The notes under the pieces are model-generated. The model worked only from the letters and a program-made list of their open reading frames with translations, was not told the DNA's origin and did no database searches. A DNA stretch of 41,799 bases, from assembly GCA_016195185.1 (NCBI GenBank), contig JACQAA010000013.1, positions 1-41,799 of the forward strand, written 5' to 3'. Position numbers and translations under genes: made by a program. Origin of the DNA: Pseudomonadota bacterium (GTDB lineage Bacteria > Pseudomonadota > Alphaproteobacteria > Micavibrionales > UBA2020). Shown one piece after another: positions 39,302-41,799 of the stretch; the stretch's first letter is position 1, and each line of letters opens with the position of its first letter.

Positions 39302-40995
39302 GTTACGCCTGTCAGCATGGGGAGGTTGAGGTGATGTTCTTCGGCGCAGGCAAGGGCCTTCTCATAGCCTGCATCTGCATGGCGCATCACCCCTGTGGCT
39401 GGATCATTCATTAAAACACGTTCAAGACGCCTTGCCGCTTCCTTGCTGCCGTCGGCGACAATCACCATGCCGGCATGCTGCGAAAACCCCATACCGACGC
39501 CGCCGCCGTGATGGAGCGATACCCAGGTCGCCCCACTGGCGCAATTTAATAGTGCATTCAGCAGCGGCCAGTCAGACACGGCATCAGAGCCATCTTTCAT
39601 ACTCTCGGTTTCACGGTTGGGGCTGGCGACGGAGCCGCTATCGAGATGATCTCTGCCAATCACGATGGGCGCTTTCAGTTCGCCGCTGGCTACCATCTCG
39701 TTGAAGGAAAGGCCGAGCCGAGCGCGGTCCCCGAGGCCGACCCAGCAAATCCGTGCCGGCAAACCCTGAAATTTGATGCGCTTGCGTGCCATGTCAAGCC
39801 AGTTATGCAGATGTTTGTTATCGGGCAGTAGCTCTTTTACTTTTTTGTCGGTTTTATAAATATCTTCCGGATCGCCAGACAATGCCACCCAGCGGAACGG
39901 CCCGATGCCGAGGCAGAACAGAGGTCGGATATAAGCCGGCACAAAGCCTGGAAATTCAAAGGCGTTCTTGACTCCGGTTTCCAGCGCCATCTGACGAATG
40001 TTGTTGCCGTAGTCGAAGGTTGGCACACCCATGTACCAGAAATCCAGCATGGCTTTGACGTGTATGGCGATTGATTCTTTAGCCGCTTTGATGACGCCAT
40101 CAGGATTGGTGCGGCGGTGTTCTTCGGCGTCTGCCCACGTCCAGCCTGCGGGCAGGTATCCGTTAAGAGGATCATGCGCGCTGGTCTGATCTGTGACGAC
40201 ATCGGGGCGATATTTTTTGTCTTGTACTGCTCGCTTGGCGAGTTCGGGGAAAATATCTGCCGCATTCCCAAGCAATCCAACCGATACCGCTTGCCCCTTT
40301 GCATCTGCATCGTGAATAATGTTGATCGCTTCATCAAGGGCTCCTGCCTTGCGGTCAAGATAACCCGTAGCCAGACGGCGCTCGATACGGCTGGCCTGAC
40401 ATTCGACACCGAGCAATGAGGCGCCGGCCATCGTTGCCGCCAGTGGCTGTGCGCCGCCCATACCGCCGAGCCCCCCGGTCAGAATCCATTTTCCCTTCAG
40501 GTTGCCGCCGAAATGCTGCCGGCCGACCCCGGCGAAAGTTTCGTAAGTACCCTGCACAATGCCCTGCGTACCGATATAAATCCAGGATCCCGCTGTCATC
40601 TGCCCGTACATCATCAGGCCTTTGGCATCGAGTTCGTGAAAAGTCTTCCACGTCGCCCAGTGCGGCACGAGATTGGAATTGGCGATCAGCACGCGCGGAG
40701 CATCGGCATGGGTTTTAAATACGCCAACGGGCTTTCCGGACTGTATGAGCAGGGTTTCATCCCCATTCATCTTTTTGAGAGTATCGACGATATGATCAAA
40801 GCACTCCCAGTTTCGTGCTGCCTTGCCGATGCCACCGTACACCACCAACTCATCAGGGTTTTCCGCGACATCAGGGTCAAGGTTATTCATCAGCATCCGC
40901 AGCGGCGCTTCGGTCAGCCATGATTTGGCCGCGAGCTTGGAGCCCTGCGCAGCGCGGATGATGCGTTTGTTGGCAAGGGCCGGCTGGGCTGTCAT
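39298..40995 (-). CDS. hutU: Urocanate hydratase
   Basis: 565 aa; [25 protein letters not shown]...[37 protein letters not shown]...[19 protein letters not shown]. Confidence 0.98.
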   Translation of the reverse strand: MTAQPALANKRIIRAAQGSKLAAKSWLTEAPLRMLMNNLDPDVAENPDELVVYGGIGKAARNWECFDHIVDTLKKMNGDETLLIQSGKPVGVFKTHADAPRVLIANSNLVPHWATWKTFHELDAKGLMMYGQMTAGSWIYIGTQGIVQGTYETFAGVGRQHFGGNLKGKWILTGGLGGMGGAQPLAATMAGASLLGVECQASRIERRLATGYLDRKAGALDEAINIIHDADAKGQAVSVGLLGNAADIFPELAKRAVQDKKYRPDVVTDQTSAHDPLNGYLPAGWTWADAEEHRRTNPDGVIKAAKESIAIHVKAMLDFWYMGVPTFDYGNNIRQMALETGVKNAFEFPGFVPAYIRPLFCLGIGPFRWVALSGDPEDIYKTDKKVKELLPDNKHLHNWLDMARKRIKFQGLPARICWVGLGDRARLGLSFNEMVASGELKAPIVIGRDHLDSGSVASPNRETESMKDGSDAVSDWPLLNALLNCASGATWVSLHHGGGVGMGFSQHAGMVIVADGSKEAARRLERVLMNDPATGVMRHADAGYEKALACAEEHHLNLPMLTGVT

Positions 40996-41005
40996 CAGGT
41001 ATCCT

Positions 41006-41799
41006 TTAAATATGTATTGCCCGGCCGCCCACCGCCAGCGCTGCTTCTTTTACCGTTTCATTGAGTGTCGGGTGAGCATGGCAGGTGCGGGCGATATCTT
41101 CGGATGACGCGCCAAATTCCATGGCCAGCGCAATTTCGGCGATCAGTGTTCCCGCTTCCGCGCCGATGATATGGCAGCCGAGGACGCGGTCGGTTTTGGC
41201 ATCGGCGAGGATTTTGACAAAGCCGTCTGTTGCCGCTATGGCGCGGGCGCGGCCGTTGGCCATATAGGGGAATTTCCCGACTTTGCATGCAATACCTTTT
41301 TCTTTCAGTTGTTCCTCCGTAGCGCCGATGCTGGCGACCTCAGGGAAAGTATAAACCACGTTCGGGATGGCATCGTAGTTGATATGACCGGATTGTCCGG
41401 CGATGATTTCGGCGACCACAATGCCCTCATCTTCGGCTTTGTGGGCCAGCATGGCGCCGCGCACTACATCGCCGATGGCATAGATGCCCTCCACATTGGT
41501 CTGGAAATGATCATTAATGTCAATGCGTCCGCGATTGTCGACTTTTATCCCTGCTTTTTCGAGTCCGAGCCCTGTCGTATAGGGACGGCGTCCGATGGAT
41601 AGCAAGACCGTTTCAACTTCAAGCTTTTCAGCAGGGCCATCTGCTGCCGCTTCCAGTGTCAACGTCACTTTTCCTTTGGAGGTCCGCGCACTGGTTACCT
41701 TGGTGGAGAGTTTAAACTCCATCCCTTGTTTGGTCAGGATTTTTTTCATTTCCTTTGACACTTCCATATCCATACCGGGCATCAGGCGATCCATAAATT
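41006..41799 (-). CDS. lpd: Dihydrolipoamide dehydrogenase, N-terminal part beyond window
   Basis: [23 protein letters not shown]...[31 protein letters not shown]...[10 protein letters not shown]...[16 protein letters not shown]; frame open to right edge. Confidence 0.93.
   Translation of the reverse strand, partial: FMDRLMPGMDMEVSKEMKKILTKQGMEFKLSTKVTSARTSKGKVTLTLEAAADGPAEKLEVETVLLSIGRRPYTTGLGLEKAGIKVDNRGRIDINDHFQTNVEGIYAIGDVVRGAMLAHKAEDEGIVVAEIIAGQSGHINYDAIPNVVYTFPEVASIGATEEQLKEKGIACKVGKFPYMANGRARAIAATDGFVKILADAKTDRVLGCHIIGAEAGTLIAEIALAMEFGASSEDIARTCHAHPTLNETVKEAALAVGGRAIHI

Noticed and set aside
1-41799. CRISPR arrays, prophage, transposases, toxin-antitoxin or defence islands
   Set aside because: No regularly spaced repeats or recognisable proteins of these classes seen in any provided ORF.

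Overview
This 41.8-kb window looks like an alphaproteobacterial chromosome segment; the lineage is inferred from gene order and protein character only. (1) 1-17.9 kb is a str/S10/spc/alpha ribosomal-protein super-operon: fusA(partial)-tuf-rpsJ-rplC-rplD-rplW-rplB-rpsS-rplV-rpsC-rplP-rpmC-rpsQ-rplN-rplX-rplE-rpsN-rpsH-rplF-rplR-rpsE-rpmD-rplO-secY-adk-rpsM-rpsK-rpoA-rplQ. (2) 17.9-25 kb holds an ABC-2 exporter pair, an uncharacterised 288-aa protein, two head-to-tail methyltransferase genes and comF. One methyltransferase gene encodes an 883-aa protein that appears to carry two degenerate Nudix-like modules. (3) 25-32 kb is a flagellar export/rod cluster (fliP, fliO, a stand-alone FlhB C-terminal-like protein, flgB, flgC, fliE, fliQ, fliR, flhB), interrupted by an M23 peptidase gene and a GNAT gene. 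(4) 31.9-34.1 kb is a CckA-like hybrid sensor kinase, broken in two places. (5) 34.1-41.8 kb is a histidine-utilisation cluster (hutF broken, hutI, hutG, hutH, hutU) followed by a partial lpd. The main anomalies are a recurring pattern of out-of-frame internal sequence losses (rpsS, fliE, cckA twice, hutF), which is more likely an assembly problem than biology because rpsS is essential; the methyltransferase/tandem pseudo-Nudix fusion; the stand-alone FlhB-C homolog; and a perfect 15-bp inverted repeat inside the kinase receiver-domain coding sequence. I saw no CRISPR array, rRNA, tRNA, prophage or IS element. No clearly new defence-type system is evident.
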